From Allobutyricicoccus pentlandensis (GTDB taxonomy: Bacteria > Bacillota > Clostridia > Oscillospirales > QAMX01): 22,649 nt of DNA. Made by a program: the position numbers and the translations under genes. Below the pieces are notes generated by a model. That model was not told the origin of the DNA. It saw only the letters and a program-made list of their open reading frames with translations, and did not search any database. The stretch lies in assembly GCA_904398645.1 (NCBI GenBank), contig CAJFPH010000008.1, positions 1 to 22,649 of the forward strand, read 5' to 3'. Position 1 is the first letter of the stretch; each line of letters starts with the position of its first letter. Positions 5,796 to 14,172 of the stretch are shown here, in pieces.

Positions 5796-7658
5796 TTACT
5801 TTAATTTATACTCGTACTGATATTGCACTACGGCCTCTGCGAGAGAAAGGTCGCTCCAAACATCGCTGCTCTCCAGCTCGATGGAAAAAAACAGTACCCG
5901 GCGCCGCAGTGGTCTTCTGGTAAAGGTTCGAAAATAGCCCGGGATGTCCCATGTGAATCTCGACCAGTTAAAAAGCCGCCAGCTAAAACTCGTCACTTTT
6001 ATATTCACCGGCTCTGTGAGGGATACGTCGCTTTTTTTCTCATCAAACAGGTAGTGAATGGCCGTATTGCTGGAAACAGCGCCGCGACAGACAAACCAGA
6101 CTCGTCCCAATGCCTTATACCAGTTCGGCCGTCCAAAGTCCAGTACGGCACTGCGCCAGCGCGCGACAATTGCGCTTCCAAAATCGTTAAACTGCCGCAC
6201 GAACTGTACCACGACGCCTGTCTCCCCCGATGCCGGCTCCCGCCTCGCATAATACAGCATGTTTTTCCAGGTAAAAAACGCAACTGCCGGAATATTATCA
6301 AAAAAGTACCACGCGAGCCAGCGCAACGCATCCTCGTCCGTGCTATTGCGCACGGGCCTTGACACATTGTCCCATAAATAAACGTGGTTTCCCACGCTTA
6401 ACCAGTAGCGCTCCTCAAAGCAACACGCAGATGCCGCCGCCAGATCGGACTGGGATTCTTCCAGAAGTCTCGCATTGATATTGCGGCTTACTGCCAGTAC
6501 ATTGCGCTCATTTTCCCGGCTTGTGGACGTAATCAGGCAGACGCCCTGCTCTGTATTTGCAAAAACAATGCGGTTATCAATATTGCAAATACTGCCCGGC
6601 ATGTCGCAGCCGACAACGGGACTCAGAATATTGACCTCCAGCTTGGTGCTTCCGGAGACATAGCTATAGCTGACCGTTGCAATCTCATGCGCCTTAAAAA
6701 CTGCCAACAGGTCGTACTGCCTGCCAAATCCCGTGATATCCTCATCGTTTCCAACGTGTACGCGATTTTCCGCGGGAAAATAGGTGGGCTGATACGGTTG
6801 TGAATAGTACAGATTATTCGTCCCATTCCCGCCCAGCATCACCCGGCTCTCTCCCGCGTACACGATCGCGTGACGGCAGGAGAGGATATCGCCGCTCTCC
6901 GTGGTGTCCGTTCCGGTGAGCGTGAATACAACATTGTCCGTTCCGGCTGCCGGGGCGGCGCTAAAAGTCGCAGTACCGTTCGTCCGGTTGACGGTAAAGC
7001 CGTTATTTTCCGTCATTGCCGTACCGTTTACTGTCGCCGTAACCATGCTGGCGGCAATGGTACAGCCTGCGGGCATGGTATAGACGGTGCTGCTTCCGTC
7101 TCCGGAGAAGGAAATGCGATAGCGGCTTGTCAGCACGTTGCGGCTCCCCGTCGCCGTGCCGTTTACGCTGCCGGACGGCGAACGTCCGGAAACCACCACA
7201 GGTGCGTACGGCTCTACGGTGCTGAACGTTCCGCCTGTCGAGACCAGATAGTCCGTACCGTTTAGAAAGTAGACCGCATCCCCGTAACGAAAAAACGTCC
7301 CTCTCGGCGATACGCCATCCGTCGCCTGAAGATCGGCCGCCTTGACATACGTTCCGCTCTCCAGATTCATGCGGTAAAGTGCCGTTCCGGCCTGTAAAAC
7401 TGCATTTCCTGAGCCGTCCGCAATGGCCGCTACGACTTCAATTCCCAAATCCAGTGCGCCGGCAATACGCTGGCCCCAGCGTTTTGTAATGGCCCCCTCA
7501 TAAAACCAGACATTGCGGCAGTCCGGAGACTGTGAGGTATCGAGCGTATGCGGCAGGTCGGCCACATTCAGACCGCCGTCGATACGTCCGTTTTTACCAC
7601 CCAGGCGCAGTTCGTGTGTTTCACGCTTCGCAAAATCCGGCGAAAACCGTGCCTTCAT
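5796..7658 (-). CDS. Phage tail nozzle/stabilisation-like protein
   Basis: A 620-residue protein, most likely the tail tube or nozzle of a short-tailed particle. The opening GGLNVADLPHTLDTSQSPDC followed by RNVWFYEGAITKRWGQR is typical of podoviral tail proteins of the stabilisation/nozzle type, which fold as beta-propellers; the long run of short beta-strand blades fits. A segment at about 178-250 looks like an inserted beta-sandwich (VTATVNGTAMTENNGFTVN, then FSAAPAAGT), similar to small domains in phage tail proteins. I set the start at ATG 7658 because GGAGGGG lies five bases upstream; the longer TTG-started frame adds seven residues inside that ribosome site. Start and preceding stop are one base apart, so translation is probably coupled. 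The family assignment comes from gene order plus the N-terminal pattern and is moderate. Confidence 0.65.
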   Translation of the reverse strand: MKARFSPDFAKRETHELRLGGKNGRIDGGLNVADLPHTLDTSQSPDCRNVWFYEGAITKRWGQRIAGALDLGIEVVAAIADGSGNAVLQAGTALYRMNLESGTYVKAADLQATDGVSPRGTFFRYGDAVYFLNGTDYLVSTGGTFSTVEPYAPVVVSGRSPSGSVNGTATGSRNVLTSRYRISFSGDGSSTVYTMPAGCTIAASMVTATVNGTAMTENNGFTVNRTNGTATFSAAPAAGTDNVVFTLTGTDTTESGDILSCRHAIVYAGESRVMLGGNGTNNLYYSQPYQPTYFPAENRVHVGNDEDITGFGRQYDLLAVFKAHEIATVSYSYVSGSTKLEVNILSPVVGCDMPGSICNIDNRIVFANTEQGVCLITSTSRENERNVLAVSRNINARLLEESQSDLAAASACCFEERYWLSVGNHVYLWDNVSRPVRNSTDEDALRWLAWYFFDNIPAVAFFTWKNMLYYARREPASGETGVVVQFVRQFNDFGSAIVARWRSAVLDFGRPNWYKALGRVWFVCRGAVSSNTAIHYLFDEKKSDVSLTEPVNIKVTSFSWRLFNWSRFTWDIPGYFRTFTRRPLRRRVLFFSIELESSDVWSDLSLAEAVVQYQYEYKLK

Positions 7659-7659
7659 T

Positions 7660-8565
7660 CTAACCCCTCCGTCCGCCAAAGAGTGTATTTTTTACACGCG
7701 AACTGCCGCCTCCCAGCACCGCAATCCGATCTTCATAGAGATTTAAGAACAGCATGGAAAGGTTTGGATCTTCATCCGTTAAAAGCATGGCGGCCACGTA
7801 ATACGGAATTGCCTCCGCAGCTTCATCCGGTACGCCAAGAAGCGCCGTGTCGGCGCTCTCCTCTCCAATTGTGTGCGGATACACCGTGTAAAGTAACTCC
7901 ACTGCGCCATCAAATTCCCACGGGAATCCAATCTTTCCGTTCTCCAGGCAATAAAAATTTCTTTCTCCATATGCAGCAAAGCGGCCGGACGGCGTGACCG
8001 ATCGTACACCGCCAAAATCTGCAGGAAGCACATGGAACCGGCGCATATCCAGAAGTGGTATCTCTTCATATTGCGGAAAGGCCCGGTATAGTCCGGCAGC
8101 TGCAATATACGCGCCGGAGGCTTCCAGTGTCAGCCGCATTTTTATGCCGGCAGGCGGTAAACTTTCCAGTTCACCGTATACCAGCTCCAAACGGCCGCTG
8201 CCTACATGCGCGGTCGCCAGCGCCTCCTGCCATCCGTTATCGCCCTCCTGTTCCAGAACAGCCGTCAAGTCCCCGTCGCACAGCAGCGAGAACGCAGATG
8301 CGCCAGGACCCGTCAGCGTTATGCTGCCCTCTAGGTAGTGCATTCCCGTCCGGGAATCCAACGGACGCAACGCGTGCTGTGTGTAGGCGGCGCGCCGCAC
8401 AAGCGGGCAGCGCTTTGCCAACTCCTTCTGTGCCGTGTCCACAGCGCTCTTTGCGCGGAACGAATAGTCCAAAAGTGTGGGGTCCGAAGAGGAAATACGG
8501 TCTCCCGAGACGCTGTAATAATTAATCAGTTTTTTGGTTTTTTCCAGGCAATCGCCTAATGTCAT
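7660..8565 (-). CDS. Head-tail connector/adaptor-like phage protein
   Basis: A 301-residue protein directly after the major capsid gene and before the nozzle-like gene, the place of gp4/tail-tubular-A-type connectors in short-tailed phages. The first 55 residues are helical and carry a KxxxDTAQKELAKRCP segment. The central part (about 75-200) looks beta-rich, perhaps an inserted carbohydrate-binding-like domain. The C-terminal part, from PDEAAEAIPYYVAAMLLTDE to the end, is the helical pair typical of connector proteins, where a helix ends in an acidic turn and is followed by a helix with Y/F contacts. The ATG at 8565 has GAGGAGG upstream. It would form the ring between portal and tail. The function is inferred mainly from position and this C-terminal pattern. 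Confidence 0.6.
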   Translation of the reverse strand: MTLGDCLEKTKKLINYYSVSGDRISSSDPTLLDYSFRAKSAVDTAQKELAKRCPLVRRAAYTQHALRPLDSRTGMHYLEGSITLTGPGASAFSLLCDGDLTAVLEQEGDNGWQEALATAHVGSGRLELVYGELESLPPAGIKMRLTLEASGAYIAAAGLYRAFPQYEEIPLLDMRRFHVLPADFGGVRSVTPSGRFAAYGERNFYCLENGKIGFPWEFDGAVELLYTVYPHTIGEESADTALLGVPDEAAEAIPYYVAAMLLTDEDPNLSMLFLNLYEDRIAVLGGGSSRVKNTLFGGRRG

Positions 8566-8588
8566 AGCACACCTCCTCTGAAAGGGAT

Positions 8589-8613
8589 CCCCGTCCGGAC
8601 ATGCCGGACGGGG
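8589..8613 (-). terminator. Hairpin after major capsid gene
   Basis: CCCCGTCCGG (8589-8598) and CCGGACGGGG (8604-8613) form a perfect 10-bp stem with a 5-base loop in the only sizeable gap (60 bp) of the module. There is no T-run after it, so it may act as a partial attenuator or protect the 3' end of the capsid transcript, giving more capsid than tail protein. Confidence 0.5.
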
Positions 8614-8625
8614 AAAATGTCCCCA

Positions 8626-9591
8626 TTACGCGGGATTTGAAAAAATAATCGGTCTGGCATCGGTCCAGCCAACGCCGAAGTCTACGTACGGTACAATACG
8701 TGCAATCAGAGGGTTGTCCAGCGCGGCACGGATGACCGTCGGACGGCTGATATAGATTACCTTCGCGCATTCACGTAAAAGGCTTGCGTCCGCCACAGCC
8801 CACTGCTTGGCAGTAAAGCCCACGTCGCCGCCGCCAATAACCATATATTGCATGCCGCAGACCGGATTCGCCGCGTTATTCGCATTATCGGGATTCAGTT
8901 GCGGAGACATCTTGGCCTGCGGTCCGCAGATTTCACGAGCTTTGCCTTCCAGTTCCGGCGAAACGAGCAAAATGCCGTTTGAAAAGTAATCCGTTAAAAA
9001 CGGCAGGCCATCCGGCGTAACAAAGCGGTTTGCCATGATATTGGCTTTTGTGATAGCGGCCACGGAAAGCTCGTCTGTAATCAGGTTGGAATATGTACCG
9101 GCGTCCGTGTCTGCAATCGCTACGCCATCCTCATCGTGATCAGAAGCAATGGGGTGATCCGCTGCGGCCCACGGTTTGCCGTCGCCGCCCAACACCGCTT
9201 CGTTGAATGCGCTGCCGAACATACGCAACACGCCCATGTAAACGCTCATGGCGGCGGAATATGCCGCACGGCGACCGGCGCTTCTCGCCTCCCCGGATTT
9301 ATCGATCTTCGCATATTTATAGTCGATATCGATTGCACCCGCCTTCTGAACTGGACGGATCACAGTAATAAATCCGCGGCGCTGGTCCATATTATGCAGC
9401 TCGCCTGTGTATTCAGGGAGCTCCCCGTAGCCACCCATACCCTCAACACGATACTCCGCCGAGTGGGAATCTACTTCAGAAATAATCTTGCGCAACGCAC
9501 CGAGGCGGTTGCGGTACTCGTAGTCAAATACCCTGTCAATCAGCGGGTACAAGTCATTTTTCCAGGCATTGTTTATATTTGTAACAGCCAT
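8626..9591 (-). CDS. Phage major capsid protein (HK97-fold type)
   Basis: A 321-residue shell protein. The long N-terminal helix (about 1-40, WKNDLYPLIDRVFDYEYRNR), the beta-hairpin region with GGYGELPEYTGEL, and the central domain with repeated aromatic and Asp-Pro-Ile/His-Pro motifs (AAADHPIASD) fit an HK97-fold capsid protein of about 35 kDa; the end, VDFGVGWTDARPIIFS, forms the axial domain. No N-terminal protease or delta domain is fused, in keeping with a separate scaffold gene upstream. AAGGAGG lies nine bases before the ATG. It is preceded by the decoration-like gene and followed by a hairpin, the usual sign of the most abundant product of the operon. Lineage within the fold cannot be told by eye; it recalls Mu-type head proteins. 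Confidence 0.8.
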   Translation of the reverse strand: MAVTNINNAWKNDLYPLIDRVFDYEYRNRLGALRKIISEVDSHSAEYRVEGMGGYGELPEYTGELHNMDQRRGFITVIRPVQKAGAIDIDYKYAKIDKSGEARSAGRRAAYSAAMSVYMGVLRMFGSAFNEAVLGGDGKPWAAADHPIASDHDEDGVAIADTDAGTYSNLITDELSVAAITKANIMANRFVTPDGLPFLTDYFSNGILLVSPELEGKAREICGPQAKMSPQLNPDNANNAANPVCGMQYMVIGGGDVGFTAKQWAVADASLLRECAKVIYISRPTVIRAALDNPLIARIVPYVDFGVGWTDARPIIFSNPA

Positions 9592-9605
9592 TTTATGAAT
9601 CCTCC

Positions 9606-10274
9606 TTATTCTGCACTGCTGGCATAAATATGAATCTTTGCCATCAAATAAATTCTGCCGTTCGGCACGTCGTGTCCAACGACTTTCAACGCAAAGTCAC
9701 TTGCCGCGCTTCCCAGCGTCAAACGATCCCGGTTCGTATCAAGCGACCCGAGCGATGAGCCGATTGGCGGATACACTTCATACTGATCTCCCGCTGCAAC
9801 GGCCCCTGCCAGCGTTTCATCCAGCGTAAAGGTCTTGCTGGTTCCGGTATAATCTGAAATTCCATATACCGTGCCGATAGCGCCGCTGTTTGTGCTGGAT
9901 GCGGCGCGGGCAACCAGCTTTAACACGCCGCCGTTAAATGCGTCGTCTGCAAACGTAGCGAGCGCGGTGTCGGCGACGGTCGTCGTGCTGCCTCCAGTCG
10001 CGGTTATAACAGGCGCCGGACACGCAAAAATTGTGTTGGGGCCGTCTGCCACACGAATGCGGACCCCATTTGCGCGCGGATCCAGATAAAACGCCTCTCC
10101 CGTGTGATTTTCCAGGCAAATGCCCAGAATAGCGCCGGACTGCGACGCATCTGCTGCGGTCACCTTTCCGTCTGTCAACACAACGACCTGGCCACGGCGC
10201 AGCACCGTATTACTTGCCACGTCATATTCCCCTTCGGGTATGATTGCGGTTGATTTATCCTGAATAAGTTCCAT
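9606..10274 (-). CDS. Phage head decoration/head-fibre-like protein
   Basis: A 222-residue protein lying between scaffold and major capsid genes. The first 75 residues match the pattern of lambda-gpD-like decoration or head proteins: a PEGEYDVASNTVLRRGQVV stretch, then LTDGKV and GILGICLE. The remainder is rich in Gly, Ala, Thr and Ser with beta-strand alternation, and ends in IYLMAKIHIYASSAE. No catalytic motif is seen. The ATG at 10274 has AGGAGG five bases upstream. It probably sits on the outside of the capsid and stabilises it, or forms a short head fibre. The assignment rests on position and on the N-terminal strand pattern. Confidence 0.65.
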   Translation of the reverse strand: MELIQDKSTAIIPEGEYDVASNTVLRRGQVVVLTDGKVTAADASQSGAILGICLENHTGEAFYLDPRANGVRIRVADGPNTIFACPAPVITATGGSTTTVADTALATFADDAFNGGVLKLVARAASSTNSGAIGTVYGISDYTGTSKTFTLDETLAGAVAAGDQYEVYPPIGSSLGSLDTNRDRLTLGSAASDFALKVVGHDVPNGRIYLMAKIHIYASSAE

Positions 10275-10297
10275 AAAAACCTCCTGAACTTTGGCCG

Positions 10298-10726
10298 TCA
10301 GCCTTTTAAAGCTGCGGCATATTCTCTTGCAGTCATTGCATACTCTGGATGCTCACGGTTCCACTCCGTCAAAAATGCGTTTTGCGCGTCCGTAAGTCCG
10401 GCGGAGGAAGCACTCGTACGCGCCCGTCCACTTCCGGTTGCGCGATTGGTACGCGCGCGGAATTTTTCTGTAAGCTTCTGCTCCACCGTCTCGCAAAACG
10501 CAAGATAATCATCGTAAACCGTAACGAAATCCAGCGTTTTCCCACGGGCAAATAGGGCAAACTGCGGATCTTCGCAGAGAGCTTCGAGATCTGCCTCAGG
10601 ATATGTCCCAATCAATTCCTCGATTCCCGCAGAAAGTTCTTCCTGCGGAATTTCAGGAAAGAGTGCCATCAGTTTTTCCAGCACATGCTGTTCGTTCCCA
10701 GTCTCTTCAATCTTATTTTCTTCCAT
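10298..10726 (-). CDS. Probable phage scaffolding protein
   Basis: A 142-residue, strongly acidic and helical protein placed between portal and capsid genes, where scaffolds are normally encoded. The N-terminal 75 residues are rich in Glu and Leu; a lysine/arginine-rich patch with low-complexity Ser/Gly/Arg (about 90-108) is followed by a C-terminal helical segment TDAQNAFLTEWNREHPEYAM. Scaffold proteins of many Firmicute phages have this acidic-coil plus basic C-terminal plan. AAGGAG is six bases before the ATG. It would guide assembly of the procapsid and leave or be degraded at packaging. No protease gene is seen nearby. Naming comes from position and composition. Confidence 0.6.
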   Translation of the reverse strand: MEENKIEETGNEQHVLEKLMALFPEIPQEELSAGIEELIGTYPEADLEALCEDPQFALFARGKTLDFVTVYDDYLAFCETVEQKLTEKFRARTNRATGSGRARTSASSAGLTDAQNAFLTEWNREHPEYAMTAREYAAALKG

Positions 10727-10739
10727 AACGGTCTCCTTT

Positions 10740-12410
10740 TCATGGTTTCTTTGCCGTCGGATCGGCTGTTATCTCCGGCCTGTTATCCTCTCCAGCATCC
10801 TGCTCTCCAGGCAGCGGGACCGCTTCCGTATCCTCTTCGGCAAAAATTTTTTCAAAGTGTTCCTCAATTTCGCCCGCGCGTTCCAGGCCCAGTAACCGCA
10901 GAACATCCATGACAAGCGGATAATTCTCACGCGTTACCTGGTGCCCCAGGAGCGCGTCGATTGCACTGAGCGTAAATGTATTGCTGCGGCGCATACCGTC
11001 GTCTGTACTGACGAAAGCGTCCACAATCGGGAAATACCCGTGTTCATCTAAAAAGTTGTTGGCATTAAACGTAAACACCTTCGGTTCTCCGCCGTTTTGC
11101 GCGCCCAGGAAAATTACGCGGTCCTCATCATAAAATTCCAAAGCCGTCCAATCGATCAGCGTGTAAAGCCTGGAAAATGCGTTAATACGCTCACTTTTCT
11201 TGGGAACACTCCGCGCATCGCTGCGCTCGATCAGTTGAGAAAGCGCTGCGGCGGAGGTCAGACTCGTCTGCACAATTCCGCGGTCTATGTCAAGCGTGCC
11301 GAGTGTCTCTGATATCATCTCGCGCAGCCTGGCGGTCATCTCAAGATGGGAGGAGTTTCCTCCTAATCCGCCCAAACGCGCCACCTTTCCCATCGCGCCG
11401 GGCTTTAAGCGCCACAGCGCGCCGGGCCGGTTTTCCGGTTCCTCGGAAAAAGCGTCATGCTCGGCCAAAATGATATCGCTTCCATAAAACGCACTTGCCA
11501 ACTGCGCCACACTCAGCTCACGATCTACGGCGTCAACAAGCGTCAAAATCGGTTCGATATCCCCGGAGCCCCAAAAGCCGTCCGGGTTTGATACACGGTA
11601 CTGAATTACAAACGGATAGCTGGTATTATAAAGTGCCGTGCGCTGCCAATACTTTTCAATATGCCGCAGCTCATACCCTCCGGCCTGAATGCTGCAACAA
11701 ATATCGCCGTCCTCATCGCGGTACCAGTGTTCCGTTACGGCAATCACATCATCCTGAGCCGTATACGTCTCCGGTTCAGGCGTCAGGTATGGATCGGCCG
11801 CCCGTGCCAACTGTTCGACGTCTATGCCAAGGCACTTCAACTCTCGTCCATACGTGCGCTCGAACGCACGCCGGTGTACAGGATACACAAACTGGAGATA
11901 TTCGCACTCATCCAGACGTTTTGCAGATGGATCCGGGTACAAAGAGCGCGGGTCAACCGGTACCACACGCACATCGCCATTCCCGGCGTCATCCCAGTAG
12001 ACTTTCCACGCCGAACTTCCCGTAATCAGGCAGCGCCGGTCGTTTGACGCCATCTCATCCGCCACGCGATTCTGTGTCAGGATATACCGCACGACGTCTT
12101 CCCGCTGTCTGGCACGGATGCTGTCCAGGTCATCGTCGCGTCCCCGAAACGTAAAGTCAGGCAGCTCCGAGGTAATCTGACTCTCCACCTGCAAATAAGG
12201 ATCGGGAGACATTGCAGCAATCCATGGAATACCCGCATCACGGCAACTCTCGGCAATTTCAAGCTGCGTACGGTGCCGCCCTGCATAGTACTCATAACAC
12301 ACCTGCCACCGTTCATCCGCCTCAGCGCGATAACTCTTCGCATATGCAAATAAGAACTGCGCAGTCCTGACGCGCGCCTCGGGCGATTGATAATCATAAA
12401 TACTGTTCAC
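10740..12410 (-). CDS. Phage portal protein
   Basis: A 556-residue portal, the ring through which DNA enters and leaves the head. The N-terminal part shows the helical wing opening (FLFAYAKSYRAEADERWQVC, then YEYYAGRH), followed by the DRRCLITGSSAWKVYWD and VPVDPRSLYPDP segments typical of podoviral and PBSX-type portals. Later come the stem and clip region (ALSQLIERSDARSVP) and a long C-terminal acidic tail. The start is GTG at 12410 with AAGGAGA five bases upstream. It follows the large terminase gene after 19 bases, as expected for the packaging motor pair. Length is in the usual 450-700 range. Confidence 0.85.
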   Translation of the reverse strand: MNSIYDYQSPEARVRTAQFLFAYAKSYRAEADERWQVCYEYYAGRHRTQLEIAESCRDAGIPWIAAMSPDPYLQVESQITSELPDFTFRGRDDDLDSIRARQREDVVRYILTQNRVADEMASNDRRCLITGSSAWKVYWDDAGNGDVRVVPVDPRSLYPDPSAKRLDECEYLQFVYPVHRRAFERTYGRELKCLGIDVEQLARAADPYLTPEPETYTAQDDVIAVTEHWYRDEDGDICCSIQAGGYELRHIEKYWQRTALYNTSYPFVIQYRVSNPDGFWGSGDIEPILTLVDAVDRELSVAQLASAFYGSDIILAEHDAFSEEPENRPGALWRLKPGAMGKVARLGGLGGNSSHLEMTARLREMISETLGTLDIDRGIVQTSLTSAAALSQLIERSDARSVPKKSERINAFSRLYTLIDWTALEFYDEDRVIFLGAQNGGEPKVFTFNANNFLDEHGYFPIVDAFVSTDDGMRRSNTFTLSAIDALLGHQVTRENYPLVMDVLRLLGLERAGEIEEHFEKIFAEEDTEAVPLPGEQDAGEDNRPEITADPTAKKP

Positions 12411-12429
12411 ACCATTCTCCTTTTCAACT

Positions 12430-13767
12430 TCATAGAATCACTGCGCGCGGTTTTCTACCAAACCTGCCCGGCATCAGGCCGCGCGATTCCTCGCGGGCCG
12501 GAACGGGCCGGCCGGCCGCGAAATAACGCAATGCGTCCGGCGCATGCGTCAATTCGTGCGGCGTCACGGCGGCATCGTTCGGGTTCCTTGGGTCGCGTGC
12601 CAGGGACGGCAGCGTACGGATCAAATTTTCGCAACTGCGAAACACCGTAAGCGCGGCGCGCATCCGTTCCTGCTCATCCCGATATGGCCGCAGCCATTCA
12701 TGCAAATCGTACCATCCCGCCACACGGTCATTTTCCGCACGCGTCAACGGCACGCCATTTTCGGCAAAAATCGCCGCGGCGGACTTTCCCGTATCCTGCC
12801 GCCGGTTCCAGAGATCCGGCGGCGCAAAATACTGGTAGATCTCCTCGCCCTCTGCCGTACGGTTCCGGATCAGCCTGGCCGCATCCGAAACGATAAGCCC
12901 GCTTTCGTAAATTTCCTTATAGACCCAGGCGCCGCCGGACGTATCCATTGCAATGAAATACGCAGCCAGCATATCAAGGCCATAGTCAAGCGTCACATAC
13001 CGCCGCCAGTACGGCGGTATCTGGAAATCCTCACAGGTGTGGATGCTTTCGCGCCATTCCGGGAAATACTGGCCTCCTGTAATTCCCCACTCGCCGAGTC
13101 CGTACACGCGATACCCCTCAGGGTCGAGCGCACGGCGGCGCTCCATCCTTTCGTAGAATCCCCGGTCAATAAAGCGGTTGTCAAGGTATGTCGAATGGTT
13201 TGTCAGCACATCCGGACTTCTGTGGTCAAAAAACCGCGCTTTCAGCCAATGGTTTGCGCTGACAGGGTTGAAAGTCAGCTTGATCTGATAAAAAAGACCA
13301 TCCGGCAGGCGTCCGCGCAACCGGTCGTCAAGGATCTCAAAGTCTCCGGACTCCAGTTCCGTCGCCTCTTCAATCCAGACGTCCGTCAGTTTCCCGGATG
13401 AAAACGTGATTGACTTGAGGCGTTCGCGCTGCCGGTCGTCGGAAACGCCGCGAAAAAGCACCGCGTTTCCGTTTAACCGGCACCGCATGGACAGCGGTGC
13501 CGCCGTCGACTCCCAAAGATCGGTAACGCCAAGCCGCCTCACCGCCGCGGAAAGCTCCGCAAAGGTACTCGCGCGGTTCGACTCCTCCGTCTTCCGTACG
13601 CATAGCAGATTGCGTCCCGGTTCCGTCATAAGCCGCAGAATGTACATCTGCGCGGTATCCATAGACTTCCCGGAGCCTGCCGAGCCACGCATTGCAACAT
13701 AGCGGCACTTTGACTCGTGCACCGGACGAAAAACGGCATTTGCCTCCGCCACCACGCGCCGAATCAC
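12430..13767 (-). CDS. terL: Phage terminase large subunit (PBSX type)
   Basis: A 445-residue packaging motor. The N-terminal ATPase has the Walker A motif GSAGSGKS (28-35) and the Walker B strand LTDVWIEEATE with Glu133/Glu134. The C-terminal RNase-H-like nuclease keeps its three expected acidic residues: Asp261 in TLDYGLD, Asp318 in PPDLWN and Asp411 in HAPDALRYF. All catalytic residues being present argues that the protein is functional or only recently idle. The start is GTG at 13767, overlapping the stop of the small subunit gene (GTGA), so the two are translationally coupled. Proteins of this class cut at pac or cos sites or package by headful; which applies here is not readable. The next gene is the portal. 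Confidence 0.92.
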   Translation of the reverse strand: MIRRVVAEANAVFRPVHESKCRYVAMRGSAGSGKSMDTAQMYILRLMTEPGRNLLCVRKTEESNRASTFAELSAAVRRLGVTDLWESTAAPLSMRCRLNGNAVLFRGVSDDRQRERLKSITFSSGKLTDVWIEEATELESGDFEILDDRLRGRLPDGLFYQIKLTFNPVSANHWLKARFFDHRSPDVLTNHSTYLDNRFIDRGFYERMERRRALDPEGYRVYGLGEWGITGGQYFPEWRESIHTCEDFQIPPYWRRYVTLDYGLDMLAAYFIAMDTSGGAWVYKEIYESGLIVSDAARLIRNRTAEGEEIYQYFAPPDLWNRRQDTGKSAAAIFAENGVPLTRAENDRVAGWYDLHEWLRPYRDEQERMRAALTVFRSCENLIRTLPSLARDPRNPNDAAVTPHELTHAPDALRYFAAGRPVPAREESRGLMPGRFGRKPRAVIL

Positions 13768-13982
13768 TGATTTTCACCGCCTCCATAATCGATTCGCACT
13801 TCAATCGCCGTCACCGCATCGTCCGCCGCCTGCGGAACGGCCTTGACAAGCAGTTCCGACGCCTTCAGGCGGTCCTTCATGTCGGCCTCGTCGTTTTCCA
13901 CAATTTCACTCCAAAATGTGGTTACAAGCCGTCGAGGATCACGGATACGCCGCTTCTTACCGGACGGCGTCTTTTCACTCAT
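13764..13982 (-). CDS. terS: Terminase small subunit-like protein (short)
   Basis: A 72-residue protein before the large terminase. It has a basic N-terminus (KKRRIRDPRR) and a core, FWSEIVENDEADMKDRLKAS, resembling the helical part of small terminases of Firmicute phages, in which a DRLKASELLVKA helix recurs. Typical small subunits are 100-180 residues with an N-terminal DNA-binding helix-turn-helix and a C-terminal oligomerisation region; here the DNA-binding part is minimal or missing. I take ATG 13982 because AAGGAG is suitably spaced, rather than the ATG two codons earlier, which nearly touches that site. Its stop overlaps the large-subunit start by four bases. The name follows from position plus this partial motif. 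Confidence 0.65.
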   Translation of the reverse strand: MSEKTPSGKKRRIRDPRRLVTTFWSEIVENDEADMKDRLKASELLVKAVPQAADDAVTAIEVRIDYGGGENQ

Positions 13983-14065
13983 AGGCATGTCTCCTTTCCT
14001 TCACCCTGCGGCGCGTCCGCCGCTTTTTGTTCCGCCATACGCTTGACTGACTTCAGCATACCAGC

Positions 14066-14096
14066 AAAAAAGGAGAAAGTCGTCCCGACTTTCTCC
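14066..14096 (-). terminator. Terminator upstream of the phage module
   Basis: On the minus strand a perfect 11-bp stem (14072-14082 with 14086-14096) with a 3-base loop is followed by six T. It lies between the alpha-galactosidase terminator and the small terminase gene and insulates the phage module from host transcription. On the plus strand the stem is followed by CGCGTTTTT and may also work. Confidence 0.8.
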
Positions 14097-14131
14097 CGCG
14101 TTTTTCCCAGGCCGTTTTTTCATTTTCTTAC

Positions 14132-14172
14132 AAAAAACCGCCCCGGGAAGAAAAAATCCTCCCGGGGCGGTT
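14132..14172 (-). terminator. Terminator of the alpha-galactosidase gene
   Basis: A 12-bp GC-rich stem (14137-14148 with 14160-14171) followed on the minus strand by TTTTTT (14132-14137), about 30 bases after the melA stop codon. Confidence 0.9.

Noticed and set aside
12544..13401. 285-codon open frame opposite the large terminase gene
   Set aside because: It is antisense to a gene with intact Walker and nuclease motifs, and is an artefact of GC-rich codon use.
13680..13700. Further array-type site inside the terminase gene (TTGCAACATA)
   Set aside because: Only one half-site is present; the opposite arm does not match at three-base spacing. The same holds for the TGCAACATA near 20931 and TTGCAAC near 22101.
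14040..14062. Promoter for the phage module on the minus strand (TATGCT)
   Set aside because: The -35 position has no recognisable match, so I do not list a promoter for the module.
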